Below, in pieces: positions 23,268 through 35,400 of a stretch of DNA of 64,000 bases. The notes under the pieces are model-generated. The model saw only the letters and a program-made list of their open reading frames with translations. It was not told the origin of the DNA and searched no databases. Each line of letters begins with the position of its first letter. Positions within the stretch are counted from its first letter, which is position 1. A program made the translations under genes and the position numbers. This DNA comes from Acephala macrosclerotiorum (lineage: Eukaryota; Ascomycota; Leotiomycetes; Helotiales; Mollisiaceae): NCBI GenBank assembly GCA_014904845.1, contig MU119206.1:310001-374000 (forward strand), read 5' to 3'.

Positions 23268-25281
23268 GGCGGATCAGTATTGCGAGAAGTTCCTGAGGTC
23301 GTTGGTAGCTTCGCAGGAAGGCTGTGGTGTGCAAAGCTTGGGAGCACGCTGCACGTCGCACCGCTGATGAGGTGTGATCCAGCTGCTTGTGAATCGAGAA
23401 CGCGTCGCAAGAAGATCAGAAGCCTCTGAGAAGAGGCAGAAACAGCCCTGGTGATCCAAACGGCTTTCAACAGAGCATGGCGGGTGTTTGAGTGAAGTGT
23501 TGTACCGTAAGGTTATTCTCTTGACGACGACCTGCGCTTAGCGCAATATGAATCACCAAACGAGCTCACTACCGAAGCTCGAGTCGACGGAGAACAAGCC
23601 AACTGCACCAAAGGACTTCACAAACCAAGGTTTCGCACAGTAATCTTCTTTGTATATGTTTGTCAGTGCGAGTGTGCACACAATTTCGACGTCTTCGCCT
23701 CAAATTACGATGGTATTGGCACATGAGGGGCATTCGAGGGTTGATTCATTAGACGCGGGCTTCGTGGCTACCAGGGCTAGGATATCAAAGTGGATACGCA
23801 GTGTACGGCACCAAATATAAGTTTCGGCTTGGTTCGCTGGTCTGGGTGGGCTTCGTCAACGAGCTGGTCTCATCACGCCCAATGCTGTTTGTTCTATCGG
23901 CTGCCTACCACAATCGTCGCAGGATATAGAGGAGACCTACTCCTCATCATATCCAATATGCAGCTCCCACAAGAACTGAACTTTGCTTCAACATCAAATT
24001 TCTGCTCGGTTGGGCTTTTGCATTGCAGCCCAATTATGTCTCGTGCTTTGGACTTGTGGCGCCTATTAGGCTTTCACGAAAGACTGTGCCTGAAAGGATC
24101 CTTCTTGTTGTCCCATCCGTTTTGGGACACTTACTTCTCATTAATATATACCGGTGGCTGAGGAGCATTAAGCTGTTAAATTTTCCAGGCAAGAAAAGAC
24201 GGCATCTGGGTATACGACGAAATTTGCTATGACCTCGTACTTGGAATCCAAAACCCAAGGCGATGTGAACAGTCTTTATAAACTTTGTCTGGTATTGGCC
24301 AGCATCCCTGTACAAGGTTCATATTGAATTAGACATGCACCCGCCACATTCCCCAAGATCTCAGTAGCCGTGTCAAATGGGCTTCGTATACCGTGGCTTG
24401 GTACTTGTTAAGAGCTACGTGATGGAAGCTCACGAGCTTCTACTTCTTAAGTTGCTCTTCTTGCATCAGACCGGGCGTCTAATATGATGCTTGTTGAGCC
24501 ATGATTGGCTGCTGCTGGATGAGAGTTCCCACGAACAGGCATGAAGCATCGTCATTCCATACTTACTTTGGAAAAGAGCTACTTCGTCTGCATTCATTTA
24601 TATCAATCATATCAAGCAAGCTATATAAGGACGAGATTCAGGTACAGCTCTCAGGAAAAAGCATGAGGGCTTTTTTGGTTTATACATTGATGCTGCCACG
24701 TCTCAGAAACTTCATAAGCAACTGTCAGCGAGGGAGAGGGGGAGAAACTCCGGTATTATTCGAGGTTCAAAATCCTTCGTAGGTAGAATAAATAGTAATA
24801 GCAAGTGTTTGTTTGTATTCTTATAAAAATATCATGTGAAGCTTGAGTTTTCCATTCCTTTGACCGTCTAGCATACGAAGCCAGACAAGGCTGCGCTCAA
24901 ATTATTCATCATCCAATAATTGTTAAGCGAGGAGCAGGCAGGGGTCCTGCATCTCGAAGCCTTTCGTTCATGACGCATTCGGCATCCCCACGACATTGAA
25001 ATCGAACATCTACAACTCTTCATCCCCAAGAAGAGGTATGTTCCACACGCAGGCTACGGGTAGCATCTAAGTTACTGCTCGTCGCTGCAATCACTTCAAA
25101 TCAAACCAGGTTTTCTTTCTTCGATACACTCACTTTCATTTTCCCTTAACAGATTCACTTTCGCTGCCTGCGCACCTTTTTCACTCCGACGTCGCGGAAC
25201 TCCAAACTTCCCACAAACACATTTTCCATCGTTCATGTCAATACCCATTTTCTTCGCTTGATACCGTTCCGCCTCTCAAGA
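23268..25281. promoter_or_regulatory. Long divergent intergenic region of YAK1 and the CSB/RAD26 gene
   Basis: This 2-kb gap separates two divergent genes and should hold both promoters. The last 200 bases before the CSB start are a pyrimidine-rich leader (tttctttcttcgatacactcactttc), typical of fungal 5' UTRs. ORFs such as 23790-24161 have no domain. Confidence 0.5.
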
Positions 25282-28200
25282 ATGGCTTCGCAATCCGAGT
25301 CATCCATCGCCATCAAGGCCGAGTCAAGTCCCTCACCCGAAGCGTCCCTCGAAAACGTCAAGCCTCACCAAGACCAGCCAAACGCCACCGCAGAAGCTCC
25401 ATCTACTGTCGCAGACGAATTCCTGCAAGAAGATGTCAAAGGTGAAGCAGTTACGCCGTTAGACGAAGCCGCGGCGCTTGCTGGATTGACGGAAGATGTT
25501 CGCGACCAAGATGATCTAGAGCGGGACATCACAAACCAAGCCAACCAAGTCATGATTGAGCAAGAAGACGAACGAGACCAGAAGCGCATCGACAAAGTCC
25601 AAATTAGCATTGACAAGCTCCAAGCTGAAAAACAGCGACAGCGACGAAAGCTCGATACCCTCAATAATAACCCTATGTTACGCAAGCGTTGCATGGACGA
25701 GCTGGCGAGGATCGCGGATGATATTGCCGGGTACAAGAAGGATATCGAGGATATTCAAGGTCGAATCAATGCCAGACATCAGTTCGATAGTACGAATGGG
25801 GAACCAGATGCAGCCGGTGGCAATAAGAGAATGCCGAATGAAAGCCAAAGAGACTTCTTGATTCGAACTGGCAAAATCACTCCATTCTCTCGCATGCAGG
25901 GTAGAGGGCCTGCAGAATTGAATGATGATCTTGCAGGAGCTTTGGCAGAAGCAGAAGAGGAAGCCGAGCTGGAAGATGAACCGATTACGGAGGCAGCCGA
26001 ACCAAGATCTCATCAAAATCTACGACTGCCAGGCTTTGCAGATGCTGCCGGGACTGATATTGTCGCTGCTGGTGGTGAGTTTGGTCTGCGACCTCGAAAG
26101 AAGAGAAAGCTGGGTGATGGCTCTGTTTCAGCGACATCTCGGTCGCGTAGAACTCCAGCATCCGAAGACGACTTCGCCCCTGGAATGCCAGGAGATGACG
26201 AAGACGAGCTTGCTGAGGATGATGAGGATGAGGACGGAGCTATCATGACTTCGAGAACCGCCACCAAGAAGCGATCGAAGGGAAAGGGAAGACCAGTGGA
26301 ATCTGAGGAGAAGATTGATCTTGCGGGCATTGACGATGGCAACGAGTCCATGTACCAAGCTCGATTGCAGAAGTGGGTTGACAGTCGAAGTGCTGCAAGA
26401 CACCGAGAATCACATCAGAGCGAAGATCCAGAGGAAGAGCGTGCTGCCGAGATCGTCAACGAGGAAGAATGGTTCAAGCCTTGCCCGGGTGCGCCTGATC
26501 ATCACTTTGATAATGGTTTAAAGCTTCCGGGCGACATCTTCCCAGCTCTGTTCGACTATCAGAAGACCGGCGTTCAATGGCTTGGGGAGCTGTATTCTCA
26601 ACAAGTTGGTGGAATCATTGGTGATGAAATGGGTCTCGGAAAGACTATTCAGATCATCTCATTTCTGGCTGGTCTTCATTACAGCAAGAAGCTCACAAAG
26701 CCGATCATCGTTGTGGCTCCAGCTACCGTACTTCGCCAATGGGTCAACGAATTTCATCGCTGGTGGCCACCTCTTAGAGTCTCAATCTTGCACAGCTCAG
26801 GCAGTGGTATGCTGAACGTTCGTGACGAGGGCCTGATTGAGGATATTGAGGATATATATGGTCAAGAGAAGAAGCCCAAATCGACATCGGCTGCCAAGAA
26901 GATTGTCGACAGAGTTGTGAAGCATGGTCACGTTCTGGTCACAACCTACGCTGGTCTCCAAACTTATTCTGATGTCCTCATTCCTGTCAATTGGGATTAT
27001 GCTGTTCTTGACGAAGGACATAAGATCCGAAACCCAAACACCGCCATCACCATTCATTGCAAGGAGCTACGAACTGCGAATCGAGTCATTCTTTCTGGTA
27101 CTCCTATGCAGAACAATCTAGTAGAGCTTTGGTCATTGTTCGATTTCGTCTTCCCGATGCGTCTCGGCACTCTCGTCAACTTTAGACAGGCATTCGAGGT
27201 TCCCATCAAATTGGGTGGATATGCCAATGCTACAAATCTTCAAGTCCTGACTGCCACCAAATGTGCTGAGACTCTGAAGGAGGCTATCAGTCCATACCTC
27301 TTGCAGCGATTGAAGGTCGACGTTGCCTCTGATCTCCCGAAGAAGAGCGAGCAGGTCCTATTCTGTAAACTCACCCGGCCACAAAGAGATGCCTACGAGC
27401 AATTTTTGGCTTCCGATGATATGAAGTCCATCCTGAACCGCTCCAAACAATCACTGTACGGCATTGATATTCTTCGCAAGATTTGCAACCATCCCGACCT
27501 TCTCGATAAACGCTTAAGAGGCAAACCAGGATACAAATGGGGTAATCCGAACCACTCTGGCAAGATGCAAGTTGTGAAGGCTCTGTTAGAGATGTGGAAG
27601 CGCTTCGGGCACAAGACCTTGTTGTTCAGTCAGGGTGTGCAAATGTTGGATATCATCGAAGAATTTGTCAAAAACCTCCCTGGCTTCAACTACCTCAGAA
27701 TGGACGGAGGTACGAACATTAAGGACAGACAGACCCTCGTTGACCGCTTCAACAAGGATCCTGATCTACACGTCTTCTTGCTCACCACGAAGGTTGGAGG
27801 TCTTGGAGTCAATCTCACAGGTGCAAACCGGGTCATTATTTTTGACCCTGATTGGAATCCATCAACTGACGTTCAAGCCCGTGAGCGTGCTTGGCGTCTG
27901 GGTCAGAAGAAAGAAGTCACCATCTATCGCTTGATGACTGCTGGTACAATTGAAGAGAAAATCTATCATCGCCAAATTTTCAAACAGTTCCTTACCAACA
28001 AGATCTTGAAGGATCCAAAGCAGCGTCAAACATTCCAAATGAAAGATCTCTATGATCTTTTCTCACTTGGTAGCACCGATGAAAGTACTACGGAGACGGG
28101 TGAGATGTTCAAGGGCACTGAAGTCCAGTTCAACAAGATCCCAGAACCAGTTGCTCTTGAAGACAATCTTGCGGTTCAAGCTGCAGGTTCAGCATCGGCT

Positions 28201-28941
28201 GTACAAAACGATATTGTTTCTCAAGACATCACTCAGTACGAGAATGGGGCTGCAGCAGAGCAAGGAGATACCGATGCAGAAGTTCGGAACCTCACCGGTG
28301 TTGCTAGCCTCGAAGCTTTCCAGACTGACGAAGATGAAAAGCTACCAACCGAGGAGTCAAGACTCATGGAAGGTATCTTCGCCAAGTCCGGTGTCCACAG
28401 CGCCCTTGAGCACGATCAGATCATCAACGGCAAGAAGAAATATGCGCCAGATCGACGAATGATCGAGTCCGAGGCCAAGAAGATCGCAGCCGAAGCCGCA
28501 GCAGCGCTTCGGAAGGCTGGTCAAGTAGCTCAAGGTATCGCTCCCGGTACTGTGACCTGGACCGGCGAGTACGGATCTGCTGGTCGACCAGTCAACCTTC
28601 GTCGTGGAGCAGGACCGAGCTCTTCCAGCATCCTTGCAGGTCTTTCCAACAGACAAGGCATCACGAATACTGCAAGTGCTGGTAGCTCTCGCTCTGGCAC
28701 TCCTGCTTCAACTGATCGTCCAGCAGCTGGAAAAGACTGGATGAAGTTGATTCAAACATTCATCAGACGTCAAGGTGGCTCTTGCCCAAGTCAGGCAATC
28801 ATCAATCACTTCAATCGACAATGTACTTCTCCTGCTTTGACTACTCAGTTCAAGCACATGCTGAACGAGATCGCCGTCCTTCAGAAGGGAAACAACAGCC
28901 GAATGAGAGGTCAATGGGTGCTCAAAAATGAATTCAAGTAA
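25282..28941 (+). CDS. RAD26: SNF2 ATPase, Rad26/CSB (ERCC6) transcription-coupled repair factor, intronless
   Basis: The single uninterrupted ORF encodes 1219 residues. The product is a nuclear DNA translocase that acts on stalled RNA polymerase II and recruits excision repair. The N-terminal 420 residues are acidic, with a coiled-coil stretch (near 95-165) and a basic RPRKKRKL motif that could be a nuclear signal. The SNF2 core follows: DYQKTGVQWLGEL near 424, Walker A GDEMGLGKT near 447, DEGH near 576, LSGTPMQNN near 605, then helicase C with DGGTNIKDRQ, TTKVGGLGVNLTGAN and QARERAWRLGQ up to about 895. The extreme C-terminus (about 1150-1219) forms a winged-helix-like segment ending GQWVLKNEFK, as in CSB orthologues. 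Start chosen at the first ATG (MASQSESS). It is the only long gene in the window without an intron. Confidence 0.95.
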   Translation: MASQSESSIAIKAESSPSPEASLENVKPHQDQPNATAEAPSTVADEFLQEDVKGEAVTPLDEAAALAGLTEDVRDQDDLERDITNQANQVMIEQEDERDQKRIDKVQISIDKLQAEKQRQRRKLDTLNNNPMLRKRCMDELARIADDIAGYKKDIEDIQGRINARHQFDSTNGEPDAAGGNKRMPNESQRDFLIRTGKITPFSRMQGRGPAELNDDLAGALAEAEEEAELEDEPITEAAEPRSHQNLRLPGFADAAGTDIVAAGGEFGLRPRKKRKLGDGSVSATSRSRRTPASEDDFAPGMPGDDEDELAEDDEDEDGAIMTSRTATKKRSKGKGRPVESEEKIDLAGIDDGNESMYQARLQKWVDSRSAARHRESHQSEDPEEERAAEIVNEEEWFKPCPGAPDHHFDNGLKLPGDIFPALFDYQKTGVQWLGELYSQQVGGIIGDEMGLGKTIQIISFLAGLHYSKKLTKPIIVVAPATVLRQWVNEFHRWWPPLRVSILHSSGSGMLNVRDEGLIEDIEDIYGQEKKPKSTSAAKKIVDRVVKHGHVLVTTYAGLQTYSDVLIPVNWDYAVLDEGHKIRNPNTAITIHCKELRTANRVILSGTPMQNNLVELWSLFDFVFPMRLGTLVNFRQAFEVPIKLGGYANATNLQVLTATKCAETLKEAISPYLLQRLKVDVASDLPKKSEQVLFCKLTRPQRDAYEQFLASDDMKSILNRSKQSLYGIDILRKICNHPDLLDKRLRGKPGYKWGNPNHSGKMQVVKALLEMWKRFGHKTLLFSQGVQMLDIIEEFVKNLPGFNYLRMDGGTNIKDRQTLVDRFNKDPDLHVFLLTTKVGGLGVNLTGANRVIIFDPDWNPSTDVQARERAWRLGQKKEVTIYRLMTAGTIEEKIYHRQIFKQFLTNKILKDPKQRQTFQMKDLYDLFSLGSTDESTTETGEMFKGTEVQFNKIPEPVALEDNLAVQAAGSASAVQNDIVSQDITQYENGAAAEQGDTDAEVRNLTGVASLEAFQTDEDEKLPTEESRLMEGIFAKSGVHSALEHDQIINGKKKYAPDRRMIESEAKKIAAEAAAALRKAGQVAQGIAPGTVTWTGEYGSAGRPVNLRRGAGPSSSSILAGLSNRQGITNTASAGSSRSGTPASTDRPAAGKDWMKLIQTFIRRQGGSCPSQAIINHFNRQCTSPALTTQFKHMLNEIAVLQKGNNSRMRGQWVLKNEFK

Positions 28942-29866
28942 ATATTTGCTTCCACTGGCGTATGGATAGGTCTGGGACTTATAGATTGCGGAGATTTCTG
29001 AGTGTGGGTAGGCACTCTAATTGCATTTAGCAAAGGCGTACGGCAGGTTTGCCTTTATGATACCAGCAGGATGTTGTAGATACCCTTTGCGGACATAGAT
29101 AAAAGTCATAAATGAGAAGAGATCTTCCATGAGTCAAGACTTACTCAAATTACGACATGCTTGCGAATCTTGTGAAGCTCAATGCTAACTACATCCTGCT
29201 AAGCGGCGTTGGCTTGCGAGAATTCTTTAATGCTCGACGACATCCAAACAAACCCATCTTGAGTTCGGATTCTGCGGTTTTGTTTTGGAAATTTGGGAGT
29301 TGATAACCCAAGGTACTTGTTCATTACTATTATCTTCTTTTTCTTCTTCCGTTTTACATGCTCTGCAGGTCCGAGATTGTAGTAGCATGCGTGGTAGGAT
29401 TCCTCCCTACAGTTCTAGGTACAGTACAACGTTGTGGGTCACATTGGAGACTTACCAGTTGTGTTCTGGGTGATGGAGGGGCCTTGCATTGATTGTTGAA
29501 AATGGAAAGTGTACTGGTAATGTGAAGTTGAGGTTGATAGGATGGGGGAGGTCACAGAAAGTTCGAGCTAGGCTAGGAGAGTGAAGTCGCTGTTCAGCCC
29601 ACCGCTTTCGTCGAGACTTGGTTTTCTTGCTCTGAGAGGAGTCTTCAAGGATACTAAAAGCCATAAAGCACTCATCTCATCAGACTTCCTCAGCGCTATG
29701 CCCTGTCCTCGCTTGAGGGGCATATCTTATCTTCCTCCTACTCTTGAGATTCTGGACTTCTCGATCTCTTCTCGTACAAAATCAAAGATCGATCTTGCTA
29801 TTCCGATTCCTCCTTTGTAAGGATCCTCGACGCAGAACTTTCTGTGGTATCGAATGCGCAATATAG
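28942..29866. other. Intergenic region, no gene seen
   Basis: This 0.9-kb gap lies between two plus-strand genes. Short ORFs (for example 29581-29820) show no domain. The stretch just before 29867 is the presumed promoter of the F-box-like gene. Confidence 0.45.
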
Positions 29867-30893
29867 ATGGCGCCGAAGTCTAAGTCTACGAAGCCCCAGG
29901 GAGTTGTCAAGCGCAAGCATGTTGCCGTCGATGCGCAAAGATTGACACGCAGCACGTCAGATGGCCATGCATTCCTCGAGTACAAGAACTCCCCGAAAGC
30001 TTTCATAGCTTTCCAGGTTTGCGGTTCTCCCATCGTCCCAGTGAAAAGACTAACCGATGTCTCGTAGGTTGAGCAAGAAGTACGAGACAAGAGCGGAAAT
30101 CGAGTCACAAAAAAAGTTGTTGTCTCTCCAGAGACGGGGATTCATGTATGTCCACCTCCAAATCAAGCACAGCTACTCTAACAAGATCCAGTCCTTCCAA
30201 TGGGCCCAAGCCATTCTTCCACAGGCTGGACTTCCCTCTCTACCCATCGAGATCCGCAACAAAATCTATCACTTTCTCTTCTTGCTCTGGGGACGGCCTC
30301 ATTTGATACCCACCTGGTCCCACCGCCTTTCAAAGTACGCCAACACCTCAAAAAGACTGGAACTCATTCCCACATACAACGCACTCTCTCTCGTCTGTCG
30401 CCAATTCTTCATTGAAGTCATCGGATCCGGCCTTCTCTACAAGTTAGGGATTTTCCACTTCCGCGGTCCCGAACCTATGAGAAAGTATCTCTCTAACATC
30501 AACCCCTTCCACAAATCTCTCATCAGAGGCCTACATCTAGACATTCAACTTAAACAACATCGTGAACGCAATGGTCGGGAGAAGCGCAGTCACCATCCTC
30601 CACACGTCCCAAAGACAACGATCGCACTTCTCGCCTCGATTCCATCTTTGATGTACCTGAAGCTTAGCTTCCAGTTCATCGATGCTGGAAGCAAGTACTG
30701 TTCTCAGTTTCTGGAGCAGATTGATGATGAGGCGGTATGGATGCCGCTGAAGGGAAAGTTTGCGGGGATTCAGGTGGGATTCAAGGATCTTGTTATGCTG
30801 TCGTCTGGCACGGAGGAGTATAAGAATGTCGGTAAGCGGATCTTAGAATGGGTATCGAATGGGCAAGGAACAGTAGGAGTGATGGTTGAGTAG
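29867..30893 (+). CDS. Small F-box-like protein, 3 exons
   Basis: Exons 29867-30016 and 30068-30145 are joined in phase 0. The third exon begins at 30192 or 30225 (both acceptors keep the frame) and ends at 30893, giving about 298-309 residues. The basic N-terminus (MAPKSKSTKPQGVVKRKH) is followed by an F-box-like helix, LPSLPIEIRNKIYHFLF, and a downstream LVCRQFFIEV element, the arrangement common in fungal proteins annotated as F-box or 2EXR-like. If it is a true F-box, it would recruit substrates to SCF ubiquitin ligases; that is inference. No leucine-rich or WD repeats follow. The sense strand is C-rich up to about 30650 and G-rich after it. Confidence 0.7.
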
Positions 30894-32483
30894 GGAATCT
30901 GGTGTCCTATCAGGGCGCAAAAGAACGTCTGAGCCTCTCTTCCGCAATGAGCAAACCTCCAAACCATGGAACATTCATGTCAGAAAACCTCTCGTGCTAG
31001 AATTGCGTCATACCACATGATCTCTGTCTTTACCACCTCATTCCGTGATCCTCCCTTTGCTTGACTATCGTCACCTATTTTCTCAGAACAATAGCCCCCT
31101 AATCCACTCCTCAATTTCTCCTCGTGTCCTCACGGCCACCGCCCGAAACCTCAAGCCGCCCTCTTCCCATCACATTGTCTCTCATGCTCTCAGAGTCTCA
31201 ACTTTGCTGCAATCGAGATTTGACTCGTGTACTTGTTTTGACCAAAGGTACTCGACAGTGATCGACTTAACATTCCTACTTTCGCTTGCTAAAATATCCA
31301 ATAAAAAAGCAAGTATTAACATTCTTGCAGTAACAGAAGTCCGTCTTCCTCGATGCCTGGATTTATGAAATGTTCCTTTTCAAGCCATCCATCCTCGGGT
31401 TCAGCAATATCATTCTCGCACTCCGATAGCACTACCAAGTTCGTCCTCTGCACTTATCCAGTGCATCGTTCCTCACTCACCCTACGCCGAGTCCTTCTTC
31501 TCTGACACTATCTCTCCAACTCCATGCTTACTCTCATGACTACAGTACCGTCCAACGCACCAATGTTAGAAATGAACGAAAGGGGCTTTTGGGGCATGTT
31601 CAAATGAAAATTATTGTCAAAACAAGGAAGCAGCCTGCTTCAAGCAGGCTTGCCAGAGGAGATCAAGAGAATGCTTCTTAGCAGGGGAATTGTGGAGTCA
31701 CTCATTTAATCAAGTCACGATTAGGGAGGAGACGAAAAGTTTTAGACGGTATTTTTGTAGGCTCTGCTGGCTGGCGTGGCTAACGAATTAGATATTTGTA
31801 CAATGTGTATGCTCCCTCGTGATGACGAATCCTCCCCAAACATGCTTCCTCCGTATTCCAGATCCAGCGTGTAGGTTCTGATCCCTCCTCCCCGGGACCC
31901 CGCCCTTCCACCATGCATCGCTCTCGCCCTCAAAATTACAAACCAGCCAGCCAAGCAACAGCAAAGAAGCATCGCGCGCAACGATCCCAGAGCAATTCCC
32001 GCAATGATGGATGAGTCCACCAGCTTGGAATTGTGCCAGCATGAAATGCAACCAACGCAACGCAGCCGCAACATGCATGCAGTACTAGCTCTCTTTTGTT
32101 CAGAGAACCCAGCCGCTCCGAGGGAAAAACGAAAATCGAAATATTGACACAAAGCTTTTAGTTGTTGGCCTGAGCGAGCCGGTCTCAAATACCGTCCCGC
32201 AGGTCGGGTCCCATGAGCCAAAGGAAAATTTCGCGAGTGAGCAACCTGTCTTCCCGCACACCAGCCGAAGTATGCGCAGGAATGAAAAACCAAGGAAATC
32301 TCGAGGCCGAATGTAGTCTATGGGTCGAATGTTGAGGTATCATGGTATAGTAGTAACAGAGAAGAAACTTTTAAAACACGTTGAAGAAAAAGGCCCGCCG
32401 CAAATGCAAGATTAGCCAACCGGTCTATGCACAGAGATTAGGATGCTTCTGAAAACACTTTTTTGTATGTCGTCGGATGCTCA
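30894..32483. other. Convergent intergenic region with one weak candidate ORF
   Basis: The region lies between the 3' ends of the F-box-like gene and eIF4G. Apart from the candidate membrane ORF listed separately, nothing looks coding. Pyrimidine-rich stretches run from 31040 to 31200. Confidence 0.45.
31742..32024 (-). CDS. Possible single-pass membrane protein fragment (weak)
   Basis: This is the 3' part of a minus-strand ORF. An AAG acceptor-like site just before 32024 could begin an exon. The translation gives one strongly hydrophobic segment (SIIAGIALGSLRAMLLCCCL continuing AGWFVIL), an Arg-Ala stop-transfer, then a polar tail with TLDLEYGGSMFGEDSSSRGS. This resembles the membrane and cytosolic parts of fungal single-pass surface proteins. 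No convincing upstream exon with a start codon or signal peptide was found, so it may be chance or a remnant. Confidence 0.22.
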
Positions 32484-35400
32484 TTACTCGCTCTCCTTCT
32501 TGTCATCAGACTTGTCTGCGTTTGCAGGTATTGCCTTTGACAGAGCTGGAGAAACAGACGTTGAAGGTGGAGACGTAGGGTTTTCGTGGTCGCCAGATCC
32601 CAATCCTGCTAGAAGGCTATTGAGAAGTTAGAATTGGGTTTGGATCTTGAAGTTTGAAATTCACATACCTAAATGCATTTGCTGAGGTAGCTGACTCCTT
32701 TTCCTTTTGGTGAGGTGGCGTGCCTGTTCTTGATGAAGCTCCCGAGTCTTCACCTCCTCTGCTCAATGAACCTCCAGGACCCATCTTTCGTCCACTATTG
32801 CTGCGTGAAGAGAACATGGATGTGGGACCAAAGGACATTTGCTGACTTGAGGCCCGGTTTGTGTTCTTGTTGGTAAGACGGCGGAGATCGCCCACCTCAA
32901 CAGTATTCTTCTGGTAGTCGACTGGTGGCTGGTTTCCATATTGATTGGAGAAGTTTCTCGAATCACCACGGCCCATTTGCATGCGCCCACCACCGCCACC
33001 ACCACTACGCTGACTGCTCCGAGCAGTCTCGGCAGCCTTTTGAGCAGCCTGTGCCTCAGCCTGAAAAAAATTAGTACATGGATTATTGCTTCGTACGGGA
33101 AGAAACTTACCTCTGCCCGGACTTCGTCAAGTGTCTTAGGACCCTTGTTTTGCTCCTTGGAAACCCAACGCTTCTTTCGCAGATCGACAATATCCATGAG
33201 CATGAACCTAAGACGGCTGGGGAGTTCTGGAGTATCAATCATTGTCTGGATGCGCTGGAAGTAGACATCCATCATTGGCTTGCCCTTCTCAGTACCGTCA
33301 AGGTTGGCACCGATTGTCTTCAGAAGCTTCGTCAGGGACTCGATTTCAGCCTCATCAGGAATGCCAGTGTAGTCGACGAGCTTCTTTACACACTCGTGCA
33401 TGATACGCTCCGTAAGCATGCTCAACTTATAAAGCTCGCCAATGAACTGAACAAGACCAAGTCCGCGACGCTTGGCAGCAGCAGCAATGTAGTACTCATC
33501 GGAGAGCATGACTGCCTCCTCGGTCTTTTCCTCACCACGCTCGCCCTCTGGCTTGTCTGGCAGATCCATCTTCCAGCCACGCTCGAATTCCTCTTGACAT
33601 CTGTTGAGCAAGTACTTTCTGAACAGATTACCGCCTGAGACGATGTTGCCATTCTTGTCGGTGATACTCTCATCCTTGATGTCAGGGCTCATGGTCTCCA
33701 ACATACGCTTGCAGAACTTGGCATACATAGAAGCCCAATGAGCCTCGTCTGTGGCCTTCTCGAAGGTGAGTTGAATGACTTGTCGAAGAGTACGTCCATC
33801 AGCCTCATCCTTAGATTGTGCTGCAATGGCAAGGATCTGGTCGGCGATCTTGTCGAACTTCTCCGGGGTCATCTTGTTCAACGCCGCCTTGACCTTACGC
33901 TGAACCATGTCTGGTTCCATATGGCCAGCACCGCCTTGTGAACCAGGAGTTGGACCAGCAGCACCGGTAGCTGATTGCGAGGCACCAATGCTGCGTGGCT
34001 TCCAACCGGTCTCCGAGATCTTGATAGGCTTCAGTTCCATGCCAGCTGTGAGAGGCATCGTCTTTGCGGCTTGAGCCTCCTGCTTGGAGTTGGTTCCTTG
34101 GTACTCACGCTTGCTGCCACCGCCACGTCTGCTCTGTTGGCGAGGAGAATGAGGGACGTTGTTCATGTTGGAGCTAGAAGGAGTGCGTTGCATAGGATTG
34201 CTGCCGGGGAAGCCAGCACCTCCTGGGCGGTTGAACGAAGCCATGGGGTTGATGGGAGGTCGAGCCATTGTACCGCTTGCCATAGCAAAGCGCATCTCCG
34301 AGGTAGTTCCAGGAGGAAGAGTCTTGCCACCGGGAGCACCGAAAGAGCCCATTGCGAATGCACCGGGTTGACTGTTGCGGGTAGAGTTTTGTCTAGGACC
34401 CATGCCACTAGGTGTTCTAGTAGAACCAGTTCTAGCTGAGCCTCCGTCACCATCGCCAATCAGGGCCTTGATCTGAGATTCGAATTCTATAGAGGGCTTC
34501 TCGGTGAAAACCTTCTGGAATTGAAGCAAGAACTCCTTGTCGTACTTAAAGCTCTTTCCTTTGGTGGTGACGGCAGAGTTGAGGGCAGGGTTTGGTGAGC
34601 TGATACCCTGTGGGTAGAGGGAAGAATTGATCACTGTCAGGAAGCGAGCTGACTTGAGGGATTGAAGAGCGGCACTGGGTTGCGGTGGCTCGACAGGCTT
34701 TGTGTTCAGAGGGGCAAGGTTGAGGGCGGCAGGCTTGCCACGCTTCTCAGTGGCGTTGACCTTAGGAGGCGGGCCCATAGAATCATCTGAGGCAGGAGTA
34801 GATGCACCGCTGTCTGTTCCCAAGGTGAGATTGGAAAGCTTCAATGCCAAAGTACTGGGAGTGGCACGACCGTTCTTGTCCTCCTCCTTCTGATCCGGCT
34901 TCAGATCCTTCTTCTCAGACTTTTCACTCGCCTTAGCCTCGGCCTCAGCACGCTTCTTCTCGCGCTCATCTTCAAGACGCTCCATCTCACGCTCGGCTTC
35001 CTTGAGCTTGCGATCGTTCTCCTCGGCTTCGGCCTTTCTCTTCGCCTTGTTAGCCTCCTCAGTAGCAGCCTTTTCTGCAGCACGCTTGGCAAGGAGCTCG
35101 GCTTCCTTCTTCTCGCGCTCGGCCTCAGCTTCTTCCATTTCTCGGATTTGGCGCTCGAGCTCCTCTTCCTCATCCTGCTTAGCCTTGTCTGCAGCAGCTT
35201 TAGCATCAGCCTCTTCCTTGGCCTTAGCCTCTGCTTCCTCCTTGGCCTTGGTCTCTGCCTTGACCTTCTCCTCCTCCTTTAGCTTTTCCTCGGCAGCCTT
35301 GGCAGCCTCGTCTGCCTTAGCCTTGCCCTCTGCCTTAACTTTCTCAGCCTCCTTTCGGACTTTCTCCAGCATCTCAGCCTTCTTTTCATCCGAGGTCTTA

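Noticed and set aside
34159..34439. Plus-strand ORFs opposite eIF4G exon 2
   Set aside because: They are shadows of the sense eIF4G frame, whose motifs are conserved.
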